64,000 nucleotides of DNA from Bradyrhizobium hereditatis (GCF_020329435.1 NZ_JAGKJK010000013.1:1-64000), one strand, 5' to 3'. Counted from the first letter of the stretch, positions 39,524 to 48,660 are shown. The notes: a model not told the origin generated them from the sequence alone. Program-made: numbers and translations.

Positions 39524-39823
39524 TCCTACCTTGTCCCGCGCCGGCAACCGCAACGCGGCCTTATTTTGCCTATGAACGCTTTAGCGAGCGTTCTTGTGGT
39601 TTTTGAATTGGATCATAGGCTTATCTTATTAGAGCCATTCCAGACGTCGCACAAAGGCAATTTTGCGCGATCTCCAATTATCAATTGCATGGAGGCGTGG
39701 ACTTACCGTCGCAGCGCTGATGTGGCAGTGCAGTATGTGCAGTGCACTGCATCGCGATGTGCAAATGCGATCTGTTCCAGCGCAGCAACGCCGAACGAAA
39801 TGCACGCAGATGAGGCGGCTTGC
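39524..39823. other. 300-bp promoter gap of the FAD/KorAB operon
   Basis: No gene is seen. The gap lies between the chrA stop and the FAD-protein start and contains a perfect 14-bp palindrome TGCAGTGCACTGCA (39738-39751), preceded by related GCAGTGCAG copies, a possible operator. A TTGAATTGGATCAT sequence near 39605 resembles a FixK/FNR half-match but differs in the last base of the conserved TTGA-N6-TCAA. Confidence 0.45.
39738..39751. promoter_or_regulatory. 14-bp perfect palindrome upstream of the FAD/KorAB operon
   Basis: TGCAGTGCACTGCA is its own reverse complement, and a partial direct repeat (GTGCAG) occurs just before it. At about 215 bp upstream of the operon start it could bind a dimeric regulator. 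No named factor is assigned. Confidence 0.35.
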
Positions 39824-41023
39824 TCAGATCATCCGCAGCATTGCACCGGCCATGGCCAGCACAACGACGACAATCCATGGCGGCAGCTTCCAGACCGTCA
39901 GCAGCAGGAAGCCGGCGAGCGCCACCGCGAAATCGCGTGGGCTAAGCACGGCGCTGGTCCAGACCGGATTGTAGAGCGCAGCACCGAGAATGCCGACGAC
40001 GGCGGCATTGGTGCCGCGCATCGCGGCCTGAGCGGTGGGATGCAGGCGCAGCGCATCCCAAAACGGCAGCATGCCGTAGACCAAGAGCAGCCCCGGCAGC
40101 GACAACGCGATGAGCGCGATCACGGCGCCGGCAAGACCGTTGGGAGGCGGCCCTGAGACGGCGCCGAGATAGGCTGCAAAGGTGAAGAGCGGGCCGGGCA
40201 CGGCCTGCGCCATGCCGTAGCCGGCGAGGAAATCCGCGTTGCTGACCCAGCCCGGCGTGACGACCTCCGCCTGTAGCAGCGGCAGCACGACATGGCCGCC
40301 CCCGAACACCAGCGCGCCGGAACGATAAAACGCATCAAACAGCGCAAGCGCCTGGGAGCCGGTTTTGGCCGTCACCAGTGGCGTGATCAGGAATAGAATC
40401 GCAAACAGCACGAGCGCCGCGATGCCGTGTTGGGGCGATACGGAAAAGCCGAGCTGGCCGGTCGCCTCGGGTCCTTCTCCGCGGCATAGCCAAAGCCCGG
40501 CCAGCGCGCCGAGCGCGATGGCGCCGATCTGGCCGAACGATCCGCCGATGAAAACCACGATCGCGACGGCCGCGAGTGCGATGGTTGCCCGCTCTCGGTC
40601 CGGCGTCAGGTTCTTTGCCATGCCCCAGATCGCCTGTGCGACCACGGCGACGGCGACCAGCTTGAGGCCATGGAGCACGCCTTCGGCGAACGGACCGGTG
40701 AACGCGGTCGCGCCGAGCGCGAAGGCAAAGAGAATAATGGCCGACGGCATCGTGAAGGCGGACCACGCTGCCAGTCCGCCAAGCAAACCGTTGCCGTGCA
40801 GAATGCCGAGCGCGAAGCCGACCTGGCTGGAAGCCGGCCCCGGCAAGAACTGGCATAGCGCAACAATATCCGCATAGCTGCTTTCGCTCAGCCATTTCCG
40901 ACGCTCGACAAACTCGGCCCTGAAGTAGCCGAGATGCGCGATCGGCCCACCGAACGATGTGAGGCCGAGTTTGAGGAAGGCGGCGAAAATCTCGGCGACA
41001 CTGCCTGCGGACTTTTCCGCCAT
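39824..41023 (-). CDS. chrA: Chromate efflux transporter ChrA
   Basis: A CHR-family membrane protein of 399 residues with two homologous halves. Conserved motifs are FLKLGLTSFGGPIAHLGYF and CQFLPGPASSQVGFALG in the N-terminal half, and FGGGHVVLPLLQAEVV and GPLFTFAAYLGAV in the C-terminal half. Around ten hydrophobic segments place it in the inner membrane. It exports chromate, probably by proton symport or antiport. The ATG at 41021-41023 has GGAG upstream; a TTG three codons earlier is less likely. It stands alone, without chrB or other resistance genes. Confidence 0.93.
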   Translation of the reverse strand: MAEKSAGSVAEIFAAFLKLGLTSFGGPIAHLGYFRAEFVERRKWLSESSYADIVALCQFLPGPASSQVGFALGILHGNGLLGGLAAWSAFTMPSAIILFAFALGATAFTGPFAEGVLHGLKLVAVAVVAQAIWGMAKNLTPDRERATIALAAVAIVVFIGGSFGQIGAIALGALAGLWLCRGEGPEATGQLGFSVSPQHGIAALVLFAILFLITPLVTAKTGSQALALFDAFYRSGALVFGGGHVVLPLLQAEVVTPGWVSNADFLAGYGMAQAVPGPLFTFAAYLGAVSGPPPNGLAGAVIALIALSLPGLLLVYGMLPFWDALRLHPTAQAAMRGTNAAVVGILGAALYNPVWTSAVLSPRDFAVALAGFLLLTVWKLPPWIVVVVLAMAGAMLRMI

Positions 41024-41464
41024 GCGATTCAACTCCAGTGTCGACTGAAAATACCGGGGGACTCACCAAGCGCTTGGGACGACTTTAGCAAGGAAGTAGA
41101 TGCATATGGGCAACTTCAGCCGATCGGTCGTCCGCTGCACCCAGAAGGAGCGCTTCCAGGCGACCATCGCACATCTGAGAGATAACATCAGCAGGGTAAT
41201 TGAAAGCGATGTGAGAGACTTCCGCAGAAGTTCTCATCTGCCTTATCAAGACGTTCGAGTGTTACGAGAAGAAAAATTGAAGCCGCTTGGCGCAAGCACT
41301 GATCGCGCGGGCCCGCTCGGCCACCGGTTTACTCGACATCGAGTTAACAACGTCTTCACCGGGTTTCTACGGAGCGGCATCGCCAGTTACCGTTCTGGAA
41401 TGTCGCGATCAAGCCGACAACCGCTCACGCAACTTCGTGAAACGGTCGGCAGCAGCGAAAGCGC
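41024..41464. other. 441-bp gap without a supported gene
   Basis: The gap separates chrA from the 221-residue protein gene. The longest open frame (plus strand, 41100-41468, 122 codons) has no recognisable domain, an ordinary amino-acid mix and no clear ribosome site, so it is not called. A chrA promoter must lie near 41024-41100. Confidence 0.5.
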
Positions 41465-42130
41465 CTAGCCGAGATCGCTCTTCGCCAGATCCCACATCAG
41501 GCGGTAGATTCCGCTCGAGATGATCAGCGGCTTCAATGCGATATTGCCGGAAAACCGCAGCATCGCCGCAGGCACTGCGCCGACGTCAGTCGCATCGATT
41601 AGCACGAACCAGTCGCCGGCGCCCGGATCGGCCGCCGAGGGATCATCGGTGATCGGCTTCGAGAGCGCCGGATCGCTCTCGATCAGATGCAGGGAGATGA
41701 TGCCGTCGAGCTGGGTAGGATCGAGCTGCTCGGCCAGCGCGGCACGCAGCTTGTCCTCGCCGCCGGCCTGAGGACGCAGCCTGACAATGCCGAGCGCCGC
41801 GCCGCGGCCGGTGCCGCGGCTGACCGTAATACGCGCTACCGCCCGGATCATGTTCTGGAAGCGGGCGATGTTGGCTTTCGACCACGCGGTCTGGTTCGCC
41901 AGCGCAGTGCGATAGGCCGGGCTGTCCAGCACCTCGAAGGTTTCGGTCGAGTAGAGGCTGAGATATTTCGGGTTGCCGTCATGGGCGACATAGCGACGGG
42001 CTTCGAGAAAGCCATCGATCGCGACGCGCTCCTCAATATGCTCGCGGTCGTACCAGCGATTGAATTCGGCTTCATGCACAGGGTCGATATTCATCGACGT
42101 CAGCAGCATGCCTTTTCCTGCCATCGGCAT
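41465..42130 (-). CDS. EthD/DUF4286-like dimeric alpha-beta barrel protein
   Basis: A 221-residue protein with two likely ferredoxin-like repeats. The first half (NRWYDREHIEERVAIDGFLEARRYV, MNIDPVHEAEF) resembles EthD/DUF4286-type dimeric alpha-beta barrels, with the phrase FNRWYDREHIEER. The second half (GIVRLRPQAGGEDKLRA, WFVLIDATDVGAVPAAM) repeats the pattern. No signal peptide. It lies 11 bases after the prolyl aminopeptidase gene and may be the tail of the pqq transcript. No reaction can be assigned from sequence. Confidence 0.7.
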   Translation of the reverse strand: MPMAGKGMLLTSMNIDPVHEAEFNRWYDREHIEERVAIDGFLEARRYVAHDGNPKYLSLYSTETFEVLDSPAYRTALANQTAWSKANIARFQNMIRAVARITVSRGTGRGAALGIVRLRPQAGGEDKLRAALAEQLDPTQLDGIISLHLIESDPALSKPITDDPSAADPGAGDWFVLIDATDVGAVPAAMLRFSGNIALKPLIISSGIYRLMWDLAKSDLG

Positions 42131-42141
42131 GTTCTTGTTTC

Positions 42142-43128
42142 CTATTTGCCAGTTCTGGATGCCATGTCCGCGATTGCTTTCATCACGGCATCGCGAACGC
42201 CGGGGTCATACAGCGTGTGCCCGGCGCCCTCGACAAACCGGATTTCCGCCTCGCGCCATTCGGCCGCAAGTGCGTGCGAGATCGCGGGCGGGCAGAGCAA
42301 GTCGTACCGGCCCTGCACGATGATGCCGGGGATACCGGCAAGCTTGCCCGCTTCACGTAGCAACTGCTCCGGTTGCATGAAGCAGTCATGGGCAAAGTAA
42401 TGCGCTTCCATGAACGGCGTCGTCGGCAGGCCCCGCGACGAACTGAGCGCCGCCAGATCAAGGCGCGTGCGGTTCGGCGTGTGTTCGGAAAGGATACGTT
42501 CGGTCTCGCCCCAGGCCCGCGCCGCGGGAATATTCACGTCGGGATTGGGATCGAGGATCCTGCGGAAATAGGCTTGCAGTGGCTCGGCGCGTTCATCTTG
42601 CGGCAACACGCTGATGAAGTCGTCGTAAAGGCCGGGGTAAAACCTTGGCAGCGTGTTGAGAAATCCGTTTTCGATTTCCTGGATCGTGCCGAGGAAGGTC
42701 GCGCGCAGCACGATACCGGTGACACGGTCGGGATGGGCCTCTGCATACGCCAGCGCCAGCGTTGCACCCCAGGAGCCGCCAACGATGATCCAGCGCTCGA
42801 AGCCGAATTTCTCGCGGATCATCTCGATGTCCGAGATCAGGTGCGGCAGCGTGTTGGCCTCACGGCCGCCCTTGGGCCGGCTGCGGCCCGCGCCGCGCTG
42901 GTCGAATAGCACGGCATGAAAGCGTTCGGGATCGAACAGCCGGCGATGGTCCGTCTGGCAGCCGCTGCCGGGCCCGCCATGCAGATAGACTGCGGGAATG
43001 CCGCCGGATCGGCCGACGCTTTCGACATAGATTTCGTGGCCGTCGCCGACCGCGAGATGCTCCGAGGTCAGCGGGGCAAACGGATCGGCGCGTTGGATGG
43101 ATTTGCCGGCGTCGGCGTCAGGCGCCAT
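42142..43128 (-). CDS. pip: Prolyl aminopeptidase
   Basis: An alpha/beta hydrolase that removes N-terminal proline. At 328 residues from MAPDADAGKSIQRADPF it has the oxyanion motif HGGPGSGCQ, the nucleophile elbow GGSWGATLALAYA and a C-terminal VEGAGHTLYDP with the catalytic His, all typical of the proline iminopeptidase S33 family. The start lies 11 bases inside the pqqE end, so it is translated with the pqq genes. That position raises the possibility that it helps trim PQQ-precursor peptides, but this is inference. Confidence 0.9.
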   Translation of the reverse strand: MAPDADAGKSIQRADPFAPLTSEHLAVGDGHEIYVESVGRSGGIPAVYLHGGPGSGCQTDHRRLFDPERFHAVLFDQRGAGRSRPKGGREANTLPHLISDIEMIREKFGFERWIIVGGSWGATLALAYAEAHPDRVTGIVLRATFLGTIQEIENGFLNTLPRFYPGLYDDFISVLPQDERAEPLQAYFRRILDPNPDVNIPAARAWGETERILSEHTPNRTRLDLAALSSSRGLPTTPFMEAHYFAHDCFMQPEQLLREAGKLAGIPGIIVQGRYDLLCPPAISHALAAEWREAEIRFVEGAGHTLYDPGVRDAVMKAIADMASRTGK

Positions 43129-44329
43129 GCTCGCGTTCCGTCTCGAGCGTGCCGCCGGCGAAATTGCGGTAGAGGAAGCGGTCCTGGTGCGCGGCGGCCT
43201 CGCGCTCGGCCTGCCTGAAAATCTCCTCATGCCGCGGCGACAGCGTGCAAGCCGGGTCGGTATTGCCGGCATCGCCGGTCAGCGCAAAAGCCTGGCAGCG
43301 GCAGCCGCCGAAATCGATTTCGCGGAATTCGCAGCTCTTGCACGGCTCGGGCATCCAGCCGGTACCACGGTAGCGGTTGAAGGCTTCGGAGTTCTGCCAG
43401 ATCCAGGCGATCGAATGGTTCGAGCGCACGGATTCGAATTCGAGCCCGGTGATGCTTTCGGCGGCGTGGCAAGGCAGCACCTTGCCGGCTGGCGAGATGT
43501 TGAAGAATTGCCGGCCCCAGCCGCCCATGCATTTCTTTGGCCGCAGCGCGTAATAGTCCGGCACCACATAGTCGATGGCGAGAATGCCCTTCAGGCGTGT
43601 CGCGGCTTCCTCGACGATGCGGCTGGCCTCCTCGATCTGTTCGAGCGTCGGCATCAGCGCTGCGCGGTTCTTCAAGGCCCAGCCGTAATACTGCACGTTG
43701 GCGACCTCGAGCCGGTCGGCGTCGAGATCGACCGCCATCTGGATGATGTCGGGGAGCTGATGCAGGTTCTGGCGATGCATGACCGCATTCACCGTCAGCG
43801 GCAGGTCGAGCTCGCGCGTCCATTTCGCGACCTCAAGCTTTTTCTCATGCGCGTTTTTCAGCCCGGCGACACGATCTGCGATGACCGGCTCGTTGCCCTG
43901 AAAACTGATCTGCACATGGCAGAGCCCGGCATCGGCCAGCGCCGAAAGCTTTTCCTTTGTAAGCAGTACCGCCGATGTGATGAGATTGCTGTAGAGCCCG
44001 ACATCGGTCGCATGCTGCACCAATTCCACCAGGTCCTTGCGCGCGGTCGGCTCGCCGCCGGAGAAATGGATCTGCAGCACGCCGATTTCGGCGAGTTCGC
44101 TCAAGACCCTCTTCCATTCATCGGTCGTCAGTTCGGCGCCCGCACGGTCGAGCTCGACCGGATTGGAGCAATAGGGGCATTGCAGCGGGCAACGATGCGT
44201 CAGCTCGGCGAGCACGGCGAGGGGAATGCCGAACGTTTCCGCGGTCGAACGTTGTGACTCCAGAACCGCGAGCCCGTCGCTCGGGGCGGCGGTGCCGGCT
44301 GTTTTGCTATCGGCGAGAATGTCGCTCAT
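43118..44329 (-). CDS. pqqE: PQQ biosynthesis radical SAM enzyme PqqE
   Basis: Forms the carbon-carbon crosslink between Glu and Tyr of PqqA, with PqqD as peptide chaperone. The 403-residue protein has the radical-SAM CxxxCxxC motif (Cys47, Cys51, Cys54 in HRCPLQCPYC). Its C-terminal SPASM-type cysteines (CKSCEFREIDFGGCRCQ) are present for two more clusters. The start overlaps the pqqD stop by ATGA (44326-44329). Confidence 0.97.
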   Translation of the reverse strand: MSDILADSKTAGTAAPSDGLAVLESQRSTAETFGIPLAVLAELTHRCPLQCPYCSNPVELDRAGAELTTDEWKRVLSELAEIGVLQIHFSGGEPTARKDLVELVQHATDVGLYSNLITSAVLLTKEKLSALADAGLCHVQISFQGNEPVIADRVAGLKNAHEKKLEVAKWTRELDLPLTVNAVMHRQNLHQLPDIIQMAVDLDADRLEVANVQYYGWALKNRAALMPTLEQIEEASRIVEEAATRLKGILAIDYVVPDYYALRPKKCMGGWGRQFFNISPAGKVLPCHAAESITGLEFESVRSNHSIAWIWQNSEAFNRYRGTGWMPEPCKSCEFREIDFGGCRCQAFALTGDAGNTDPACTLSPRHEEIFRQAEREAAAHQDRFLYRNFAGGTLETEREHGA

Positions 44330-44637
44330 GACGTCTTCTCTCGCGCTTCGGTCAGAAAGCCCTTGTCGGCGAGGTCTTGCAGCATCGCGATGACGTCGGT
44401 GGCGATCGCATCGCGGGGGGCTGTGTACTTGACCGTGAGCTGGTCGATGATATCAGCCACGCTGCGCACGCCGTCGCAAAGCTGCAGCACCTCGACTGCG
44501 ATCTCGTCCGGCGCCAGCACGCGCTCCGGCGCCAGGATCACCCAGACCTGCCGCGTCTCATCGAATCTCAGCCTTGCGTGCCGCGGCAATTTCGGCCGGC
44601 TCGCCTCGCTGACACTGATGTTGCGGCTCAATGCCAT
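44326..44637 (-). CDS. pqqD: PQQ biosynthesis peptide chaperone PqqD
   Basis: Binds the PqqA precursor and presents it to PqqE. At 103 residues from MALSRNISVSEAS it has the family pattern ARLRFDETRQVWVILAPERV and a C-terminal helical bundle (EVLQLCDGVRSVADIIDQL). The ATG lies 2 bases after the pqqC stop; a longer upstream extension overlaps pqqC and is rejected. Its stop overlaps the pqqE start. Confidence 0.95.
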   Translation of the reverse strand: MALSRNISVSEASRPKLPRHARLRFDETRQVWVILAPERVLAPDEIAVEVLQLCDGVRSVADIIDQLTVKYTAPRDAIATDVIAMLQDLADKGFLTEAREKTS

Positions 44638-44639
44638 GG

Positions 44640-45419
44640 TTAGTCCCCTTTGGGCACGAACGCGCCGGGCGGAATGTGGCCGTCGACATAGGCATGATAC
44701 AGCGCGTCGAGCTGAACCCATAGCACATTGGTCTTGAAGATCAGCGCGTTGCAGACCGCCTCGCGCTCCGCCTGCGTCTTCGCATTGGCCTTGACGTATT
44801 GCAGCGCGAAGCCGGCATCACGCGGCGCCTGCGTCAGGCGGCGGCTGAAATAGCTCATGATCTCAGGATTGACGAAATTGTAGTGCTGCAGCATGCCGGA
44901 GATGCGCTCCTCATGCAGGTTCGGCGCAAACAACTCCGTCAGCGAGGAGGCAATGGCCTCCAGCGGCGTCCGATCGCGGCAGAAATGCACATAGGCTTCC
45001 ACCGCAAATCGCGTCGCGGGCAGGATGCCTTCAGTGGATTCCACATAGGCAGTATCGAGCCCGAGGCCCTCCGTCAGTTTCAGCCAGCGTTCGATGCCGC
45101 CCTCGGAGCCGATATCGCCATCATGATCCTCGATCCGGCGCCGCCATTCGATCCTGGTGGCACGGTCGCGGAACCTGGAGATCACCATCGCGTCCTTCAG
45201 CGGGATCGTGCTCTGGTAAAAATAGCGGTTCAGCGCCCAGGCCTGCACCTGTCCCTTGTTGAGCTCGCCGCCGTGCAGCAGCCGGTGGAATGGGTGCAGA
45301 TTGTGATAGCGCGTGGCGCCGATGTGGCGAAGCATCGCTTCGAGTTCCTCGGCATTATTGAGCGTGACGCCCTTGCCGATCGACAACGCGGTCATTCCGC
45401 TGGTAGGCACCACATTCAC
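44640..45419 (-). CDS. pqqC: Pyrroloquinoline-quinone synthase PqqC
   Basis: Catalyses the last step, ring closure and eight-electron oxidation to PQQ. The 259-residue all-helical protein shows RYHNLHPFHRLLHGGELNKG, WALNRYFYQSTIPLKDA and ITRAPRDAGFALQYVKANAK-like blocks typical of PqqC. The GTG at 45417-45419 is the start and shares GTGA with the pqqB stop. Co-transcribed with pqqABDE. Confidence 0.97.
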   Translation of the reverse strand: MNVVPTSGMTALSIGKGVTLNNAEELEAMLRHIGATRYHNLHPFHRLLHGGELNKGQVQAWALNRYFYQSTIPLKDAMVISRFRDRATRIEWRRRIEDHDGDIGSEGGIERWLKLTEGLGLDTAYVESTEGILPATRFAVEAYVHFCRDRTPLEAIASSLTELFAPNLHEERISGMLQHYNFVNPEIMSYFSRRLTQAPRDAGFALQYVKANAKTQAEREAVCNALIFKTNVLWVQLDALYHAYVDGHIPPGAFVPKGD

Positions 45420-46345
45420 AGCGTGATCTCCGTTCCGTCTGCTGGAATCTGCCAGCCTGCCTGTTCCAACGCTTTTCGCTCGTCCGAGCCGGAGAGAAGG
45501 GCAGGGTTGGAGTTGTTGATATGCAGGAACATCTTGCGGCCGATATCGACGCCGGCAAGGCTCGCGATAGCTCCCTGTTCACCCGACATCGCAATATGAC
45601 CCATGCTCTGTCCCGTCTTGGCGCCGAGGCCTTGGACGATCAATTCATCGTCGCGCCACACCGTGCCGTCGAAGAATACGAGCGCGGCGCCCTTTAACCG
45701 CGACTTGAGATCGTCGGTCATCCGCGCACAGGCGGCCAGGAAATAGAAATACTTGCCGCTTGTCTTGTCCAGAATGCGAAGCCCGAGCGTATCGCCCGCG
45801 GCGTCGCCGCCCTCCGGATGCACCTTGCCCTCGAGATACCACGCGCCCTTGCCGGGAACCGCAAAGGGAAGGATTTCGATGCCCGAGGGCGAGCCGTCGG
45901 GGAGGGCTGGCTCGAAGGCCTGATCGATTTCGATCGGCCGCCGCTTCACGTTCTTTTCGCCCAGCACGTTAAAGATGCTGTTGGAACGCAAAATCGCAAG
46001 CACCCGCTCATGCGCGTAGAGCGTAAAAGGTGAGCCCTCGCGCATCGACAACAGCCCAGCGACCGCATCGATTTCACCATTGGTCAGGATGACGCCAGCG
46101 ACCGGGCTGTGACGCAATTGGCCTGCCTTGGGATGAAGCTGCGGCGTCGCAATGAGCTGCTGACGGAGGTCCGGAGAGGCGTTGACGAGGTACCAATGCT
46201 CGCTATCGGCGCTGACCGCAATTGAAGCCTGCGTGCTCCGCAATTCCGGATTTTCGCTTCGTGCTTTCCGGCACACCGGACATCCGCAGTTCCACTGCGG
46301 AACACCGCCGCCGGCCGCGGCGCCCAGGACGACGACGCGTAGCAT
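45416..46345 (-). CDS. pqqB: PQQ biosynthesis protein PqqB
   Basis: A 309-residue metallo-beta-lactamase-fold protein needed for PQQ formation; it is thought to act on the tyrosine ring of the precursor. The start MLRVVVLGAAAGGGVPQWNC with GGAG upstream is typical; a longer frame upstream has no family character. CGCPVCRKA near the N-terminus fits the structural zinc site known in PqqB. The canonical beta-lactamase HxHxDH is replaced by TNGEIDAVAGL here. The stop overlaps the pqqC start. Confidence 0.95.
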   Translation of the reverse strand: MLRVVVLGAAAGGGVPQWNCGCPVCRKARSENPELRSTQASIAVSADSEHWYLVNASPDLRQQLIATPQLHPKAGQLRHSPVAGVILTNGEIDAVAGLLSMREGSPFTLYAHERVLAILRSNSIFNVLGEKNVKRRPIEIDQAFEPALPDGSPSGIEILPFAVPGKGAWYLEGKVHPEGGDAAGDTLGLRILDKTSGKYFYFLAACARMTDDLKSRLKGAALVFFDGTVWRDDELIVQGLGAKTGQSMGHIAMSGEQGAIASLAGVDIGRKMFLHINNSNPALLSGSDERKALEQAGWQIPADGTEITL

Positions 46346-46508
46346 GATCCGTCTCCTGGCAACTCTGAAACCTATCGAAATAAACCCGGGCGCCAGGCCC
46401 GGGAGCAAACGGCATGAGGTGGACTGCGACCTGGCGACGCGTCTCCCTGTTCGGGACGGCACCAGCCCGGCGGTCCACCCTCATGATATCGTGAATTTGC
46501 GCTATCGC

Positions 46509-46589
46509 TTACTTGCGGGTGGCGCACATATACATGTTGATTTCCATGCCCACCGGCACTTCGACGATCTTCGGTACTTTCCAAGCCAT
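46509..46589 (-). CDS. pqqA: PQQ precursor peptide PqqA
   Basis: A 26-residue ribosomal precursor, MAWKVPKIVEVPVGMEINMY followed by MCATRK. The Glu16-x3-Tyr20 pair (EINMY) supplies the atoms that become PQQ after PqqE joins them. The strong ribosome site AAGGAGAG lies 4 bases upstream, and the stop is TAA. It heads pqqABCDE, with 163 bp to pqqB, a gap large enough for separate processing or attenuation. The identity rests on the exact family pattern. Confidence 0.97.
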   Translation of the reverse strand: MAWKVPKIVEVPVGMEINMYMCATRK

Positions 46590-46896
46590 TTGGCTCTCCT
46601 TTTGCTACCGGACGAATTCCGCCCTGAGAAGTTAAGGTAGCGCGGATCAAAAAGTTCGTCAGTTAAATTTTCGCAAGGAAGTTGAGGACGCTATGCTGCG
46701 TTGCGAAACGGGAGTTGCAGGGCAATTGCTGGGAACTTCCGGTCAAAACAACGTGGGATCAGGTGTTTCCCGGTTGTTTGAGACGTTGCGAATGACGATG
46801 CTGGGTTGCGGCGCTGCGCGCGCCGCATAAAGAGAGCCTGTTCAGAAATGCGGTCTCCAGTCTGTGAGACCCCCAACGAAAGTGAACTGTCCGCCG
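46590..46896. other. 307-bp divergent gap upstream of pqqA
   Basis: Contains the pqq operon promoter on the minus strand and the start region of the DUF6894-like gene on the plus strand. No consensus EcfG, sigma-54 or clear operator pattern was recognised, and no supported small gene. Confidence 0.5.
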
Positions 46897-47154
46897 ATGC
46901 CGCGATATTATTTCAACACCCGTATCGGCGATGAGCTGATTTCCGATCCCGAGGGCGAAGTGCTCCACGATCCCGATCGCGCCTGGGAAATGGCCCGCGC
47001 CATGATCCGCGAACTGCTTAAGACGGATGGCGCCGAGGGTGCGCTGCTCAGCGCCACCATCGAAGTCACCGACGATGACGGCGAGATCGTGCTGGAGTTT
47101 CCATTCTCCGAAGCGATTCTCGACGCGCCCGGCGGTCCCATCACTAGGCACTGA
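46897..47154 (+). CDS. Small acidic protein, DUF6894-like
   Basis: An 85-residue protein beginning MPRYYFNTRIGDELISDPEG. The pattern of a short aromatic-rich beta strand followed by DPEGEVLHDPDRAWEMAR and a final beta strand resembles the DUF6894 family found widely in Bradyrhizobium, of unknown function. The protein is acidic, without signal peptide or cysteines. The Met at 46897 is used; the 11 residues upstream in frame look non-conserved. Confidence 0.7.
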   Translation: MPRYYFNTRIGDELISDPEGEVLHDPDRAWEMARAMIRELLKTDGAEGALLSATIEVTDDDGEIVLEFPFSEAILDAPGGPITRH

Positions 47155-47327
47155 CGGCGCGAACCGAAGGCTTCGCACTGCGTTTTGTTAGCGGTGCAAC
47201 CTGCGCGCGGTATGTTTCCGATTGCACACCGGTAGCCAAATATGGAGAGTGCCGGCCGGGAAAGCCTCCGGCGCTGGCGTCATATCGGCCCGCGCAAAGA
47301 GAAGGGCTTCCGCCAGGGAGAACGCCC

Positions 47328-48650
47328 ATGATGAACTACGTGTCGGTGCCGCGCGGCCTGTTGCTGTCCGGCGCCTTCTTGACCGCCTTCACGCTGAATG
47401 CCGCTGCCCAGCAGGCCACCGATCCGCCGGTTGCCGCCCCGCCGCCTTCCACGGCGCCGGCCGCCGGCGCGCCGCCCCCCGCCGGGACTGCGGCCTCACC
47501 CACGCTTCCGCCGGGGTCGCCGTTAATCGGACGTCCCGCGGGCAATGATGCCGCCGCCAAGCTTGCGCCGATCGCGCCGCCACCGATTCCGGCTGCACCG
47601 GACAAATTGCCGATAGCGAAGCTGAAGGTGCCGGCCGGCTTCAACATCGAAGTCTATGCCGCCGGCATGGCGAACGCCCGCTCACTCGCGCTCGGCGACA
47701 AGGGCACGGTGTTCGTCGGCAGCCGCCTGGTCGACAAGGTCTATGCCATCGTCAACAAGGACGGCAAACGCGAGGTCAAGGTGCTGGTATCAGGCCTGTA
47801 CCGGCCGAACGGCGTCGCCTTCAAGGATGGCACGCTCTACATCGCTGAACTGTCCAAGATCTCCAAAATCGAGAAGGTCGAAGACAATCTGGATAACCCA
47901 CCGAAGCCAACCGTGATCTTCGATAAGCTGCCGAAGGACGAGGCCCATGGCTGGAAGTTTATCGCCATCGGTCCCGACAACAAGCTCTACGCTCCCGTCG
48001 GCCAGCCCGGCAACAATGTGCTCAACGATGACGAGCATGGCCTGATCCGCCGGATGAATCTCGACGGTTCAGGCGCGGAAGTGATCGTTCGCGGCGTTCG
48101 CCACACCGTCGGCTTCGATTGGCATCCTGAGACCAAGCAGCTCTACTTCACCGACAACGGCCGAGACTGGATGTCGGAAGACGTGCCCGAGGACGAGCTG
48201 AACCGGATTACCAAGGTCGGCGAACATTTCGGCGCACCGTTCTGTCTGCAGGGAAATATCGTCGATCCCGAATTCGGCTGGGGTAAATCCTGCAGCGAAT
48301 ACACCGCGCCCGTCGGCCTCTTGGGTCCGCATTCAGCAGCGCTCGGCATGCGCTTCTACACCGGCAACATGTTCCCGAAGGCCTACAAGAACGTCGCCAT
48401 CATTGCCCGGCACGGCTCTTGGAATCGCACCAAAAAAATCGGCGGCGACGTCGTCATCGCCAAGCTGAACAAGGACGGCACGATGAAGTCGATGGAGCCG
48501 TTCCTCACCGGCTTCCTGGAAGACAACAAGTATATCGGTCGCCCGGTCGATGTGCTGCAGATGAAGGACGGCTCGCTCCTGGTCTCCGACGACTACAACG
48601 GCGCCGTCTACCGCATCACCTACGGCAAGCCAAAGATGGCGGGGAAGTAG
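47328..48650 (+). CDS. PQQ-dependent sugar dehydrogenase (soluble GDH/sorbosone type)
   Basis: A 440-residue six-bladed beta-propeller protein for periplasmic sugar oxidation. A signal peptide (GLLLSGAFLTAFTLNAAAQQ) is followed by a Pro/Ala-rich linker (about 25-85). The catalytic propeller starts near KVPAGFNIEVYAAGMANARS. Motifs are GLYRPNGVAFKDGTLYIAEL, WKFIAIGPDNKLYAPVGQPG and GFDWHPETKQLYFTDNGRDW. PQQ binding is inferred from family and from the pqq operon 0.8 kb away. A cytochrome c gene follows 145 bp later and could accept its electrons. Confidence 0.88.
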   Translation: MMNYVSVPRGLLLSGAFLTAFTLNAAAQQATDPPVAAPPPSTAPAAGAPPPAGTAASPTLPPGSPLIGRPAGNDAAAKLAPIAPPPIPAAPDKLPIAKLKVPAGFNIEVYAAGMANARSLALGDKGTVFVGSRLVDKVYAIVNKDGKREVKVLVSGLYRPNGVAFKDGTLYIAELSKISKIEKVEDNLDNPPKPTVIFDKLPKDEAHGWKFIAIGPDNKLYAPVGQPGNNVLNDDEHGLIRRMNLDGSGAEVIVRGVRHTVGFDWHPETKQLYFTDNGRDWMSEDVPEDELNRITKVGEHFGAPFCLQGNIVDPEFGWGKSCSEYTAPVGLLGPHSAALGMRFYTGNMFPKAYKNVAIIARHGSWNRTKKIGGDVVIAKLNKDGTMKSMEPFLTGFLEDNKYIGRPVDVLQMKDGSLLVSDDYNGAVYRITYGKPKMAGK

Positions 48651-48660
48651 TAGCCTCAGC

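Noticed and set aside
39600..39620. TTGAATTGGATCAT as a FixK/FNR box before the KorAB operon
   Set aside because: It deviates from TTGA-N6-TCAA in the last conserved base, and no second box or suitable spacing supports it.
41100..41468. 122-codon plus-strand frame in the chrA upstream gap
   Set aside because: No domain, no clear start signal and no conserved motif; it overlaps the end of the neighbouring gene.
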